Part shown: piece by piece, positions 35,374 to 44,458 of the stretch
Layout of the letters: each line of letters opens with the position of its first letter
Position numbering within the stretch: position 1 is the stretch's first letter
Assembly: GCF_000014185.1 (NCBI RefSeq)
Contig: NC_008148.1
Span: 1,716,001-1,780,000, forward strand
DNA: 64,000 bases
DNA from: Rubrobacter xylanophilus DSM 9941
Lineage (GTDB): Bacteria > Actinomycetota > Rubrobacteria > Rubrobacterales > Rubrobacteraceae
Reading direction: 5' to 3'
The notes under the pieces: model-generated
Database searches by the model: none
Told to the model about the DNA's origin: nothing
What the model saw: the letters and a program-made list of their open reading frames with translations, nothing else
Position numbers and translations under genes: made by a program

Positions 35374-36413
35374 CCCGTCACCTCCACATCCCTCCGGTAG
35401 AGCGTGGGCGGCTCGAGCGTCTCCACCTTCTGCGGAGCACCCGAGCGCAGCGAGGCGATGCAGGCGTCGGCGACGACGAGCGAGGCATATCCGTCCCAGG
35501 CGTCGGGACCGGCAGGGGCCTCGCCGCGCAGTAGAGCCCCGACCCATCCCTGCATCTCGATCACGTACGCGGCGTGGAACCTTGCGAGCCAGCCGTCCTC
35601 TATGCGCTGCGAGGCCGCGAACCCCCGGCGCACGATCGCCCCAGAGAGAGGGGGAACCTGTACTGTGCCCCGCTCGCCGACGATCTCCACCCCCACCTCA
35701 TAGCCGTATCCCGAGACCACGTTCGTCTCTATGCTCCCCAGGCGCCCTCCGGCGGTGGTGAACTGGATCAGCTGCAAGTCCCACACGTTCGCGCCGAGCT
35801 TCGGCGCCGTGTTCATCCCCCGGACGTAGACCTCCTCGATCTCCTCCTCTATAAACCACCTCGCCGAGTCTATGTCGTGTATTGTAGCGTTTATAACCAC
35901 CCACTCGGACGTTATGCCGGGCTCGATGTCCGCGTTACGGTGCCAGCCCCTGAACAGCACCGGCGCCCCGACGGCTCCGGATGCCACCGCCTCCTTGACC
36001 GCCACGTGCTGCGGGTCGTAACGGCGCATGAAGCCCACCTGCACCAGCTTCCTTCCCAGCTCGACCTCGGCCTCGACGACCTTGCGGGCAGCATCGGCAC
36101 TGTCCGCGAGCGGCTTCTCGCAGAGCACCGGCTTTTCGTTCTTCAAGCACTCCAACACCAGTGGCGCGTGTGTGGGATCCGGGGAGGCTATCACGACCGC
36201 TTCTACTCTGTCGCTCCGGATCAGGTCGAAGCCGTCCTCGAAGACCTCGGCCCCGGATCTCTCCGCCACCCCGCCGGCACGCCTGGTGTCGAGGTCGGCG
36301 ACGGCGACCAACCTCGCCCCCGGAACCCTGAAGTGCAGGTTCTCGGCATGCATGCCGCCCATGCCGCCGGTTCCGACAACGCCTACGGCGATCCGCTCCG
36401 AGTCCCCGCGCAA
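35370..36413 (-). CDS. Gfo/Idh/MocA oxidoreductase, probable inositol dehydrogenase
   Basis: 347 residues with the NAD-binding motif [48 protein letters not shown] (the EKP catalytic-lysine motif) and the QVGFMRRYDP and INATIHDIDSARWF blocks typical of myo-inositol 2-dehydrogenases. It probably oxidises an inositol isomer to the ketone. TTG 36413 is the start, 9 bases after GAGGGG. It sits between the second binding protein and iolE in the same transcript. Confidence 0.85.
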   Translation of the reverse strand: MRGDSERIAVGVVGTGGMGGMHAENLHFRVPGARLVAVADLDTRRAGGVAERSGAEVFEDGFDLIRSDRVEAVVIASPDPTHAPLVLECLKNEKPVLCEKPLADSADAARKVVEAEVELGRKLVQVGFMRRYDPQHVAVKEAVASGAVGAPVLFRGWHRNADIEPGITSEWVVINATIHDIDSARWFIEEEIEEVYVRGMNTAPKLGANVWDLQLIQFTTAGGRLGSIETNVVSGYGYEVGVEIVGERGTVQVPPLSGAIVRRGFAASQRIEDGWLARFHAAYVIEMQGWVGALLRGEAPAGPDAWDGYASLVVADACIASLRSGAPQKVETLEPPTLYRRDVEVTG

Positions 36414-36452
36414 TCTACATCACCCCTCGTGCTTTCTCCCTCGCGACCGTGA

Positions 36453-37466
36453 CTAGTGTATGCCCCTGCCGGCCAGCTCGATGATCTCCTCGGCGTTCTC
36501 CTCTGTAACGAATGACGGCCCGGTGGGCGCTGCACTGACGGGAGAGAGCCTCCAAAGCAGGTAGGTGGCAAGGGTCACTGCGGAGAGATAGGTCTGCAGG
36601 AACATCTGCTGGTCGATGGCGAAGAGGATCCGACCGTTCTGCACCGCCTGCAGCACGGGCTTGGAGATATCGAAGGTCGCCAGCTTCACCGAGTCCTGTC
36701 GACCGGCCGCCTTTATGGCCCTCATGGCCTGTTCCGCGACGCCGGGACCGAGCGTGATCATGCCGTTCGCGTCGGGGTTCTGCCGGAGCGCCGTCTCGAT
36801 GCCGTTGCGCGTGGCCGTGGGGTCGGACCCATCCACCGCGATCTGCTTGACGGTGCCGCCGAGGCCGTCCCTGCACCCTTCGTAGCGCGTCTCCAGGGTG
36901 AGCTGTCCCTGCTGGTGGTTGATGACGAGCAGGTTGTCGACCCCCTCCCGAGACATCCGCTTGCCGGCCTCGACGCCCGCCTCGTATTCAGTCTGACCGT
37001 AGTAGGTTAGAGCCCCCAGTTCCTTGTAGTGATCCAGGCCCGCGTTGAAGAGGACCACGGGAATGCCCTTGTCGACGGCCCTGCGGATGATCGGGCCGAG
37101 CGCGTCGGCGTCCGGCAGCGTCGCCGCTATGCCATCCGGCTCCGCCGCGACGGCCGCCTCGAAGATGCGCTGTATCTCGGGGATATCGAAGTTGTCCGGC
37201 CCTCGAAACTGCACGTCCACGCCCATGTCGCGCGCGGCCTGCTCGGCGCCGTTCTGCATGATGGCGGTGTTGGGGTCCGGAGGTATCATATGCGTCGGCA
37301 TCTCGATGCGGATGCTGCCCCGCTCGACGAGCCCCCGGGCTCCCTCTTCCTCCTCGCCCTGGCCGCCGCCCTGACCGCAGCCGGCGAGCCCGAGCAACGC
37401 CGCCCCGGCCGCCCCGGCCCCGCCGATCTTCAGGAAGTCACGCCTGCTGATGCCCTTTGCGTTCAC
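36453..37466 (-). CDS. Sugar ABC substrate-binding lipoprotein (Tat route)
   Basis: 337 residues, paralogous to the 33488-34477 protein (shared EPDG..PDADALGPIIRRAVDKGIPVV and TYYGQTEYEAGVEAGKRM). The signal sequence is a twin-arginine type, ISRRDFLKIGGAGAAGAALLGLAGC, ending in a lipobox with Cys30. It would therefore be exported folded and then lipidated. The GTG at 37466 follows AAGGAGGAG; the longer ORF to 37502 would bury the Tat motif. It likely shares the single permease/ATPase pair downstream and widens ligand range to another inositol isomer or derivative. Confidence 0.86.
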   Translation of the reverse strand: MNAKGISRRDFLKIGGAGAAGAALLGLAGCGQGGGQGEEEEGARGLVERGSIRIEMPTHMIPPDPNTAIMQNGAEQAARDMGVDVQFRGPDNFDIPEIQRIFEAAVAAEPDGIAATLPDADALGPIIRRAVDKGIPVVLFNAGLDHYKELGALTYYGQTEYEAGVEAGKRMSREGVDNLLVINHQQGQLTLETRYEGCRDGLGGTVKQIAVDGSDPTATRNGIETALRQNPDANGMITLGPGVAEQAMRAIKAAGRQDSVKLATFDISKPVLQAVQNGRILFAIDQQMFLQTYLSAVTLATYLLWRLSPVSAAPTGPSFVTEENAEEIIELAGRGIH

Positions 37467-37513
37467 CACACTCCTCCTTCGCTTCCCGACTTTCGCAACC
37501 ACCGGCTACCGGC

Positions 37514-38677
37514 TTACCCGGCACCGGGTTTGTAGAATTGCGGGCTCACCCACTCGCGCTCCTCCACGCTCCTCTCCACGGCGTCGAGCACCGCCTGGCA
37601 GCGGAGCCCGTCCTCGAAGCTCGGGGCGGGGCTCCTGCCCTCCCTCACGCCCTCCAGCAGGTCCTTCACCGTGTGCACGAAGGTGTGCTCGTAGCCGATG
37701 ATGTGCCCCGGCGGCCACCAGCCCTCCATGTACGGGTGCTCGGGCTCGGTCACCAAAACGCGGTGAAAACCGGCCGACCGCGGCCCCTCGTCCTCGAAAT
37801 ACACCTCCAGCTCGTTCATCCTCTCGAGGTCGAAGACCAGGCTCCCGTTCGAGCCGTTGATCTCGAAGCGCTCGTGCGCCTTGCGCCCCGGCACCAGCGG
37901 CGAAACCTCGAACGTCCCGATGGCCCCGTTCTCGAACCGGGCCAGAAACGCCGCCGCGTCGCTCACCGTCACCTCGCCCATTTCATCCGTCCCTTCGAGC
38001 GGGCGCTCCTTTATGAACGTCTCGGCGGTGCCTATCACCTCCGCTATGGGGCCGACGAGGAAGTGCGCGAGGTCCACGAGGTGCGAGCCCAGATCCGCGG
38101 GCGGCCCCGCTCCCCCCGTCTCCCTCCTCAGCCGCCACGTCAGGGGGGTTCGGGGGTCCAGGAGCCAGTCCTGCAGGTAGACGGCGCGCCAGTGCCGGAT
38201 CTCGCCGATCCTCCCCTCGTCCACGAGCCTCTTCGCGAGCTGCACCGCCGGGGCACGCCGGTAGTTGTGGCAGACCATGTTCACCGTGCCGGCCTCCCGG
38301 GCCGCCTCGACCATCTCCCGGGCCTCATCGAGCGTGTTGGCGAGCGGCTTCTCGCAGAGGACGTGCTTCCCGGCCTCGAGCGCCGCCACCGCAAACTCCC
38401 GGTGCGTATCTCCGGAGGAGGAGATGTCGATGAGCTGCACATCCTCGCGCTCGAGCAGCCGCTCGTAGCTCGTCTCGTAGCCCTCCCAGCCGAGCCTGCG
38501 CGCGGCCTCCCGCACGCGCGGCTCGTTCCTGCCGCAGAGGGCGGCCATCCGGGGAGCAGGGTCCACCTCGAAGAAGCGTGCGACCTGCCGGTAGGCGTTC
38601 GAGTGGGCCCGGCCCATAAAACCGTAGCCCACGAGGCCGACCCCGACCTCCGACCTAGCGTCGGGCCGCTCAGTCAT
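37514..38677 (-). CDS. Gfo/Idh/MocA family oxidoreductase
   Basis: 387 residues: [20 protein letters not shown] dinucleotide motif, [34 protein letters not shown] with the EKP lysine, and a C-terminal alpha/beta domain ([17 protein letters not shown]). The length and [14 protein letters not shown] resemble the LacG/IolW/IolX-like dehydrogenases that act on scyllo- or D-chiro-inositol or on glycosides. Its start overlaps the SDR gene end by 8 bases. Exact substrate unknown. Confidence 0.83.
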   Translation of the reverse strand: MTERPDARSEVGVGLVGYGFMGRAHSNAYRQVARFFEVDPAPRMAALCGRNEPRVREAARRLGWEGYETSYERLLEREDVQLIDISSSGDTHREFAVAALEAGKHVLCEKPLANTLDEAREMVEAAREAGTVNMVCHNYRRAPAVQLAKRLVDEGRIGEIRHWRAVYLQDWLLDPRTPLTWRLRRETGGAGPPADLGSHLVDLAHFLVGPIAEVIGTAETFIKERPLEGTDEMGEVTVSDAAAFLARFENGAIGTFEVSPLVPGRKAHERFEINGSNGSLVFDLERMNELEVYFEDEGPRSAGFHRVLVTEPEHPYMEGWWPPGHIIGYEHTFVHTVKDLLEGVREGRSPAPSFEDGLRCQAVLDAVERSVEEREWVSPQFYKPGAG

Positions 38678-39467
38678 ACGCCCCTATCACCTGCTGGTCG
38701 TAGTCCACCACGGCGCCGGTCATCAGCCCCGACTCCCCGGAGGCCAGGAAGAGGACCGCGCGGGCGGCCTCCTCCGGCAAGATCAGGCGTCCGAACGGCC
38801 GGGTCTTGCCGGCCTCTTCGATCCAGCCCTCCCGGGCACCGTGGAACCTGCGCTGGGTCTCGTTCTCGCCGGGGGTCGCCATCCAGCCCGGGTTCAGGCC
38901 GTTGACCCGTATCCGGTAGGGCAGCAGCGCGTGCGCCACGTTGCGCGTCATCGTCGCCAGAGCACCCTTCGAGGCGCAGTAGCTGGAGATGTACGGCTGG
39001 CCGCCGTGGCTCGAGATGCTTATGACGTTCACGATGGTTCCCTGGATGTTCTCCCGGCGCATGATCCTGGCAGCTCCCTGGATCAGGAAGTACGGCGCCC
39101 GCACGTTCACGGCGAACATGCGGTCGAAGAACTCCGGTGTGCTGTCCCAGATGGTGTCCCGCTCCGGGTTGGCGGCGCAGTTGGCGAGCACGTCCACCCT
39201 GCCGAACGCCTCGTCCACCGCCTCGATAATCCTGAACGGGGCGTCTACATCAGCGAGATTGGCGGCCACGAACAGCGGCTCCGCCCCCAGCTTCCGCAAA
39301 ACAGCAGCCACCCTGCGCCCCCGCTCCTCGTTGCGTCCCGTGATAACGATCCCGGCTGCTCCCCGCTCGGCGAGCTGAAGCGCCACGCTCTCGCCGAGCC
39401 CCTGGGTCCCTCCGGTCACCACGGCCACCTTGCCGTCGAACCTGCGCGGATCTCCGTTAGTTGCCAT
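38670..39467 (-). CDS. Short-chain dehydrogenase/reductase
   Basis: 265 residues of the classical SDR family: [17 protein letters not shown] cofactor loop, NCAANPE, and the catalytic set in [21 protein letters not shown] (Ser, Tyr, Lys). It oxidises a secondary alcohol with NAD(P). The ATG at 39467 overlaps the iolG stop (TGATG). It may handle a polyol or keto-inositol in this operon. ORF sequence upstream to 39566 is read-through. Confidence 0.85.
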   Translation of the reverse strand: MATNGDPRRFDGKVAVVTGGTQGLGESVALQLAERGAAGIVITGRNEERGRRVAAVLRKLGAEPLFVAANLADVDAPFRIIEAVDEAFGRVDVLANCAANPERDTIWDSTPEFFDRMFAVNVRAPYFLIQGAARIMRRENIQGTIVNVISISSHGGQPYISSYCASKGALATMTRNVAHALLPYRIRVNGLNPGWMATPGENETQRRFHGAREGWIEEAGKTRPFGRLILPEEAARAVLFLASGESGLMTGAVVDYDQQVIGAYD

Positions 39468-40462
39468 CACCGGTACTCCTCCACCCGAACGGGGACTCCT
39501 CCTCGCGCGGACGCCCCGCAAGCCTCCGCCACGACCAGCGCCGCCCGCGCGTCCTCGGGCGTGCACGGGCTAGAGCGTCTCCCCAAGGCCACCTCCACGA
39601 AGGCGTCCATCTCCGCGCGGTATGCCGGCTCGAACCTCTCGAGCCAGCCGACCTTCGCCGCCCCGTCCCGCGGCGGCGCGTCGGGTTCGACGGAGCGGAT
39701 CGGGGTGCGCGAGTTCAGGCCGACCGCGACGCTGTCCTTCGTGCCGAAGACCTCCATGCGCACGTCGTAGCCGAGCGGGTCCTGCCGCGTGCCGGAGAGG
39801 ACGGCGAGCGAACCGTCGTCCAGGTGCATCACCGCGGCGACCGTCGCGAGGTCGCCGTAGCGCTCGAAGACCTCCATGGCCCGGTTCGATCCGGTTGCGT
39901 TGACCTCCACGGGCTCGGCCCCCGTCACGAAGCGCAGAGCGTCTATGTCGTGGATGAGCATATCCTTGAAGGCGCCCCCCGAGCGGGGGATGTAGGACTC
40001 GTGCGGCGGCTCGATGTCGTGGGTGTGACCCGTCACCAGTGTTACCTCGCCGAGCTCGCCGGAGGCGACGAGCTCGTGCGCGACCCGGTAGCCGGGATCG
40101 AACCTCCGCATGAAGCCCATCTGCACGGCGATACCCGCCTCGTTTATCGCGGAGATGGCCCGGTCGGTGGACTCCAGGTCGATCGCGATGGGCTTCTCGC
40201 AGAACGCCGGAAGCCCGCTCTCGGCGGCGCGGAGCAGGTACTCCACGTGCGTGTCGGTCGGCGATGCGATGACCACAGCGTCCGCCATCTCAAAGATGTC
40301 CTCCACGGAAGGCACGGCCTCGGCGCTGTGGCGCGCGGCCAGCTTTTCAGCGAGCCCGGCGTCGTAATCCGCGACGAGCAGGGACTCGACCTCCGGGTGT
40401 TCGGCCAGCGTCCTCGCGTGTATGGCGCCGATGCGCCCGGCCCCGATCAGGCCCACCCTCAT
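39467..40462 (-). CDS. iolG: Inositol 2-dehydrogenase
   Basis: 331 residues. RVGLIGAGRIGAIHARTLAEHPEVESL, VIASPTDTHVEYLLRAAESGLPAFCEKPIA, QMGFMRRFDPGY and FKDMLIHDIDALRFV follow the Idh/IolG pattern closely, so this is the best candidate of the four paralogues for myo-inositol 2-dehydrogenase. It makes scyllo-inosose with NAD. Its ATG shares ATGA with the stop of the iolC fusion (40462-40459), and it is followed directly by the SDR. Confidence 0.88.
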   Translation of the reverse strand: MRVGLIGAGRIGAIHARTLAEHPEVESLLVADYDAGLAEKLAARHSAEAVPSVEDIFEMADAVVIASPTDTHVEYLLRAAESGLPAFCEKPIAIDLESTDRAISAINEAGIAVQMGFMRRFDPGYRVAHELVASGELGEVTLVTGHTHDIEPPHESYIPRSGGAFKDMLIHDIDALRFVTGAEPVEVNATGSNRAMEVFERYGDLATVAAVMHLDDGSLAVLSGTRQDPLGYDVRMEVFGTKDSVAVGLNSRTPIRSVEPDAPPRDGAAKVGWLERFEPAYRAEMDAFVEVALGRRSSPCTPEDARAALVVAEACGASARGGVPVRVEEYR

Positions 40463-42396
40463 CTTTTCGCCTCCGGCTGCTTCTCCCTGCGTTGCACCCT
40501 CCGCCTCCAGAGCTCGCTGACGCGTCCGTAGCCCGCGGCGACCTCGGAGACGAGCTCCTCGTCCCCGATCTCCCCGGCGAGCCAGCGGCGCGCGGGCCCG
40601 GCGTAGATGGAGCGCCCGATGGCGAAGCCCCTGCACAGCGGCTCGGAGGATGCGGCCGCGAAGCTCCCGGCGAGCTTCTCCTCGGGAAGACCCTGGCCGA
40701 GCACGAGGAGCCCGGCGCAGTAGGGGTCGTGCCCCCGGACGACCTCCCCGATGCCCTCCCAGACCTCCGGCTCCAGCGCCGGCGGAAGCTTCCACCAGTC
40801 GGGGCGCACCCCGAGCCGGTAGAGGCGCTCCAGAACCTCCGCCGCGCCGCTTTTCCCGTAGGAAGCCCCGCGCGGCGGCTGCACCTCCAGCAGCAGGCGC
40901 CGCTCGTTGCTCACGCAGGCGTCGTAGAGCTGCAGCACGCGCTGCTCCTGCAGCCGCCGCGTCTGCGGGTCGTCCTGCGGGTGCATGTACAGGTTGCACT
41001 TGACCACGTGCTCCTGCGGCCAGCCCCTTATGGCGGCGGCGACGTTGGCCCCACCGTTGAACTCCACGGGCCGCGAGCCCGCCGCCTCGACGGCCCGCGC
41101 AACCCAGAAGCCCTGCCCGGTGAGCTCCTCCAGGGCGCGCCGGCCGTAGACGTCGTCGAGCAGCACGCCCGCCTCCCCGCGCCCCTCGGCCGCGCGCCGG
41201 AAGGCGCGGGCGAGCAGGCGCTTGAGGTCGGCCAGCCGGCCGCGCTCCACCCCGAGCTCGTCGGCAAGCTCCTCGAGCTGCCAGCGGTGGTCTATGGCGA
41301 GCACGTGCAGCTCCTCGGGGGCCCTGCGGGTGGTGGCGCGGTGCAGGTGCTCGAGCCAGGCGTCCTTCCGGAGGTCGCCGGGGCTCTCGCCGAGAGAGAG
41401 GAAGTAGCCCAGCTCCTCGCGGGTGGGCATGGCGGGGGAGCAGCCGTGGCGGGAGACCACGATGGCCCCGCAGGCGTTGCCGAGCCTCAGGCACTCCTCC
41501 AGCGGCTCCCCCCGCAGCCAGCCGGAGAGAAAGCCGCTCATGAAGGCGTCACCCGCCCCCACGGAGTTGAAGACCTCCACCCGGAAGCCCGGGACCCGCA
41601 CGCCGTCCTGGATCTTCTCCGGGATCTCGTCCGGGAAGACCACCGCCCCCATCGCCCCCACCTTGAGCACGATGGTCGCGCCGCTGCGCTCGCGGATGCC
41701 CAAGAGCGCCTCGCGGGTATCGGCGGAGCCGCCGGCGATCCGGATCTCCTCCTCAGTCCCCACGACGAGGTCGCACTCCGGCAGCACCGCCCGGTACTCC
41801 CGGGTGACGCGCTCGCTCTCGGCGAACATCTCGCCGCCCCTCTCCCGGGGCACGACCCCCCAGAAGACGGGCCGGTAGTCCAGGTCGAAGACCACGCGCG
41901 CTCCGGCCTCCCGCGCGGCCCGCACCGCCTTGCGGCACGCCGCCCGGCTCCCCTCGCGGGAGAGCGGGGTGCCGGTGATGAGGAGCGCCCTCGCGGAGGC
42001 TATGAACCCGGGCTCCACGTCGCCCGGCTCGAGCGCCATGTCCGCGGCCTCGCCGTAGGCGAAGAGCCTGGGGAACCCCTCGGTCTCCCGCACGGCAAGC
42101 AGCACGTAGGGGGTGAGGTGCTCCGGGTCGAAGCGCACGCGGCTCACGTCCACCCCGGCCTCCTCCAGCGCCCGGCGCACGTAGCGGCCCATCTGCTCCT
42201 CCCCGACCCGGGTGAGCATCGCGCTCCTCACCCCGAGCCGGGCGGTCCCGAAGGCGATGTTCGCCGCGCTGCCGCCGACGTACTTGCGGAAGGACTGCAC
42301 GTCCTCAAGCCTCGCCCCCTCCTGCTCGGCGTAGAGGTCCACGCAGGTGCGGCCGATGCAGATGATGTCGAGCGGGCGTTCCCGCGCCTCGCTCAT
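40459..42396 (-). CDS. iolC: Fused 5-dehydro-2-deoxygluconokinase and 6-phospho aldolase (IolC-DUF2090)
   Basis: 645 residues in two domains. Residues 1-330 are a PfkB-type kinase: IICIGRTCVDLYAEQEG, YVGGSAANIAFGTARLG, and FNSVGAGDAFMSGFLSGW with the catalytic Asp. From about 345 the DUF2090 domain starts (ELHVLAIDHRWQLEELADELGV), with KCNLYMHPQDDP and a TIM-barrel pattern matching IolJ-like aldolases of this family. The fusion would phosphorylate 2-deoxy-5-keto-gluconate and cleave it to dihydroxyacetone phosphate and malonate semialdehyde. The start ATG 42396 overlaps the upstream dehydrogenase stop (ATGA). Confidence 0.92.
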   Translation of the reverse strand: MSEARERPLDIICIGRTCVDLYAEQEGARLEDVQSFRKYVGGSAANIAFGTARLGVRSAMLTRVGEEQMGRYVRRALEEAGVDVSRVRFDPEHLTPYVLLAVRETEGFPRLFAYGEAADMALEPGDVEPGFIASARALLITGTPLSREGSRAACRKAVRAAREAGARVVFDLDYRPVFWGVVPRERGGEMFAESERVTREYRAVLPECDLVVGTEEEIRIAGGSADTREALLGIRERSGATIVLKVGAMGAVVFPDEIPEKIQDGVRVPGFRVEVFNSVGAGDAFMSGFLSGWLRGEPLEECLRLGNACGAIVVSRHGCSPAMPTREELGYFLSLGESPGDLRKDAWLEHLHRATTRRAPEELHVLAIDHRWQLEELADELGVERGRLADLKRLLARAFRRAAEGRGEAGVLLDDVYGRRALEELTGQGFWVARAVEAAGSRPVEFNGGANVAAAIRGWPQEHVVKCNLYMHPQDDPQTRRLQEQRVLQLYDACVSNERRLLLEVQPPRGASYGKSGAAEVLERLYRLGVRPDWWKLPPALEPEVWEGIGEVVRGHDPYCAGLLVLGQGLPEEKLAGSFAAASSEPLCRGFAIGRSIYAGPARRWLAGEIGDEELVSEVAAGYGRVSELWRRRVQRREKQPEAKR

Positions 42397-43583
42397 GCCC
42401 CGGCCCCCCGCTCGGAGGGGACGCCCTGCCCGACCGCCTCCCACCCCCCAGACCGGCAGGAGCGGTCCATCGCCTCGACGACGCGCATCGCGGAGACGAT
42501 CTCGGCCATCCCCGGCTCCTTCTGCCGGCCCTCGTATATGGAGGTGAGGAACCTGTACGCCTCGGTGACCTTCAGGTCGTCGTAGCCCATGGAGATCCCC
42601 GCCCCAGGCTGGAAGCGCTCGAAGTCGCCCATCTTCGGCGCGGCGTAGACGGTCTTGTATCCCCTCTCGCCGGTCCCGTCGAAGCGGTAGAGCTCGAGCT
42701 CGTTGAGGCGCTGGAAGTCCCAGGCGAGGGCGCCCTCGGTGCCGTTGACCTCGAAGGCGTTCCTGACGTGCGGCCCGACGCAGACGCGGCTGTTCTCGAG
42801 CGTCCCGCGCGCCCCGCTCGCGAAGCGCACGAGGCAGCCGACGTAGTCCTCGTTCTCGACCGCGCCCATCTCGCCGCCCTCGACGACGAAGTGGCCCGTC
42901 CCCATCCCCTCCGGCACCTCCGGGCGCTCCTTGATGAAGGTCTCCTTCTGCGCGAGCACACTCTCTATGGGGCCGAGCAGGTTCTGGGCCATGTCCACCG
43001 TGTGGGGCATGATGTCCCCGAGCACCCCGAGCCCCGCGCCGTCGAGCTTGTAGCGCCAGGTGAGGGCGCCGTGAGGATCGGCGGCGTAGTCGGCGAGGAA
43101 GTAGCCCCTGTAGTGCGTGATCTCCCCGAGCGCCCCGGAGGCGATGAGCTCTCTCGCGTGCTCCACGACGGGGACGTGGCGGTACATGAGCCCGACGGTG
43201 CTCCGGACCCCGGCCTCCTCCACGGCGCGCGCGATCTCGTACGTCTCCTCGGGGACCCGGCCGCAGGGCTTCTCGAGCCAGATGTGCTTGCCCGCCCGCG
43301 CCGCCGCGACGGCTATCTCGCGGTGCAGGTAGTTGGGCGTGGCGATGCTTACCGCCTCTACCTCGGGGTGCTCGACGGCCTCCCGCCAGTCGGCGGTCCA
43401 CCCCTCGAAGCCGAGCAGCTCCGCGCTCTGGCGCGCCCGCTCCCCGACGGCGTCGGCGGCCACCACCAGCCGCGGCCTGAGCGGGCACTCGGGGTAGTGG
43501 TGGAAGAGCCGCCGGTAGCCCCGGCTGTGGACCTGCCCCATCCACCCCATGCCGATCACCGCTACGCCGATCTCCCTCCTCAC
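42393..43583 (-). CDS. Gfo/Idh/MocA family oxidoreductase
   Basis: 396 residues: IGVAVIGMGWMGQVHSRGYRRL, SIATPNYLHREIAVAAARAGKHIWLEKPCG (EKP lysine) and the C-terminal domain with LGDIMPHTVDMAQNLLGPI. It is the first enzyme gene after the GntR regulator. The length (about 390) and motif set are close to the 37514-38677 protein and distinct from IolG, so the two may act on other inositol stereoisomers or on glycosylated inositols. The start is GTG 43583. Confidence 0.83.
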   Translation of the reverse strand: MRREIGVAVIGMGWMGQVHSRGYRRLFHHYPECPLRPRLVVAADAVGERARQSAELLGFEGWTADWREAVEHPEVEAVSIATPNYLHREIAVAAARAGKHIWLEKPCGRVPEETYEIARAVEEAGVRSTVGLMYRHVPVVEHARELIASGALGEITHYRGYFLADYAADPHGALTWRYKLDGAGLGVLGDIMPHTVDMAQNLLGPIESVLAQKETFIKERPEVPEGMGTGHFVVEGGEMGAVENEDYVGCLVRFASGARGTLENSRVCVGPHVRNAFEVNGTEGALAWDFQRLNELELYRFDGTGERGYKTVYAAPKMGDFERFQPGAGISMGYDDLKVTEAYRFLTSIYEGRQKEPGMAEIVSAMRVVEAMDRSCRSGGWEAVGQGVPSERGAGA

Positions 43584-43618
43584 GCTCGCCCCTCTCCTCG
43601 AAACGCCCCGTACGCTGC

Positions 43619-44377
43619 CTAAAGCTCCACCAGCATCATCTCGAACCAGTAGGACTCAGCGGGGTATCGGTGCCAGCCGTACTCTATGGCCCGACCGCCG
43701 GTGTCGTAGGCGACGCGGTTCATCGTGAGCACCGGGTCGCCGGGCTCTATCTCCAGGGCCTCGGCCTCCTCGGCGCCGGCCTTCTTGGCCCCGATGCGCT
43801 GGGTGGCCACGTGCGGGGCCACCCCCGCCCGGCGGAAGAGCTCGTAGAGGCCGCCGCGCTCGAGATCCTCCGGGCGCAGCTCCAGCAGCCCGGAGGGTAT
43901 GAAGTTGCGCATGAGCGCTATGGGCGCGGAGTCGGCCAGCCGCAGCCGCTCCAGGCGCAGCACGGAAGCCCCTACCCCCACCCCGAGATGCTCGGCGATC
44001 TCCGGCGGGCACTCCACCTCCTCGAGCGAGAGCACCCGGGTCGCCGGCTCCCTGCCCGCGGCCTTGAGGTCGTCGTAGAGGCTGGTCAGCGCGACCGCCC
44101 GCCGCACCGGCCTGGGAGCGACGATGGTCCCGATGCCCCGCCGCCGGACCAGAAGCCCCTTGTCCACGAGCTGCCTTATGGCCTGCCGCATCGTCGGCCG
44201 GCTTATCCCCAGCTCGCTCGCGAGATCCAACTCGTTCGGAAGCTTGCTCCCCCGCGGTAGCTCCCCCGCCTCGATCGCCCGCTCCAGCGCCCGCGCCGCC
44301 TGGTGGTACAGGGGCACCGGGCTGGAGGGGTCGAGGTTTATCCCCGAGAGAACCCTGGATATGTCGTCGGCCATCAT
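43619..44377 (-). CDS. GntR-family (HutC/UTRA) regulator, first gene of the inositol array
   Basis: 252 residues: GntR winged helix (PLYHQAARALERAIEAGELPRGSKLPNELDLASELGISRPTMRQAIRQLVDKGLLVRRRGIGTIVA) and a UTRA effector domain (RVLSLEEVECPPEIAEHLGV, LRLERLRLADSAPIALMRNFIP, DPVLTMNRVAYDTGGRAIEYG). UTRA regulators sense phosphosugars or related metabolites. It has its own promoter (44413-44441) with a palindrome over the start point, implying autoregulation together with the downstream inositol genes. Control of the neighbouring NagB/PTS genes is the alternative, because DasR and NagR belong to the same subfamily. Confidence 0.87.
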   Translation of the reverse strand: MMADDISRVLSGINLDPSSPVPLYHQAARALERAIEAGELPRGSKLPNELDLASELGISRPTMRQAIRQLVDKGLLVRRRGIGTIVAPRPVRRAVALTSLYDDLKAAGREPATRVLSLEEVECPPEIAEHLGVGVGASVLRLERLRLADSAPIALMRNFIPSGLLELRPEDLERGGLYELFRRAGVAPHVATQRIGAKKAGAEEAEALEIEPGDPVLTMNRVAYDTGGRAIEYGWHRYPAESYWFEMMLVEL

Positions 44378-44398
44378 GGCTACCCCACCTTTTGTAAA

Positions 44399-44412
44399 TA
44401 TGTAATGACATA
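44399..44412. promoter_or_regulatory. Operator-like palindrome TATGTAATGACATA
   Basis: Inverted repeat TATGT-n4-ACATA placed just downstream of the -10 box of the GntR promoter, covering the expected start point. It is a likely autoregulatory site. Confidence 0.5.
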
Positions 44413-44441
44413 AGGATAAAGAGTCGGAGGGTCTCTGTCAA
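44413..44441 (-). promoter_or_regulatory. Promoter of the GntR-inositol operon
   Basis: Minus strand: perfect TTGACA (44441-44436), 17 bases, TATCCT (44418-44413; 4 of 6). It lies 36 bases before the GntR start. No other promoter of this quality is seen upstream of the downstream iol genes. Confidence 0.68.
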
Positions 44442-44458
44442 GGGGTTCGCGGGGATCT

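Noticed and set aside
37467-37513. Clustered ACCGG/CCCGG repeats between the dehydrogenase and the Tat binding protein
   Set aside because: Arms are short and several competing pairings are possible; not convincing as a specific structure.
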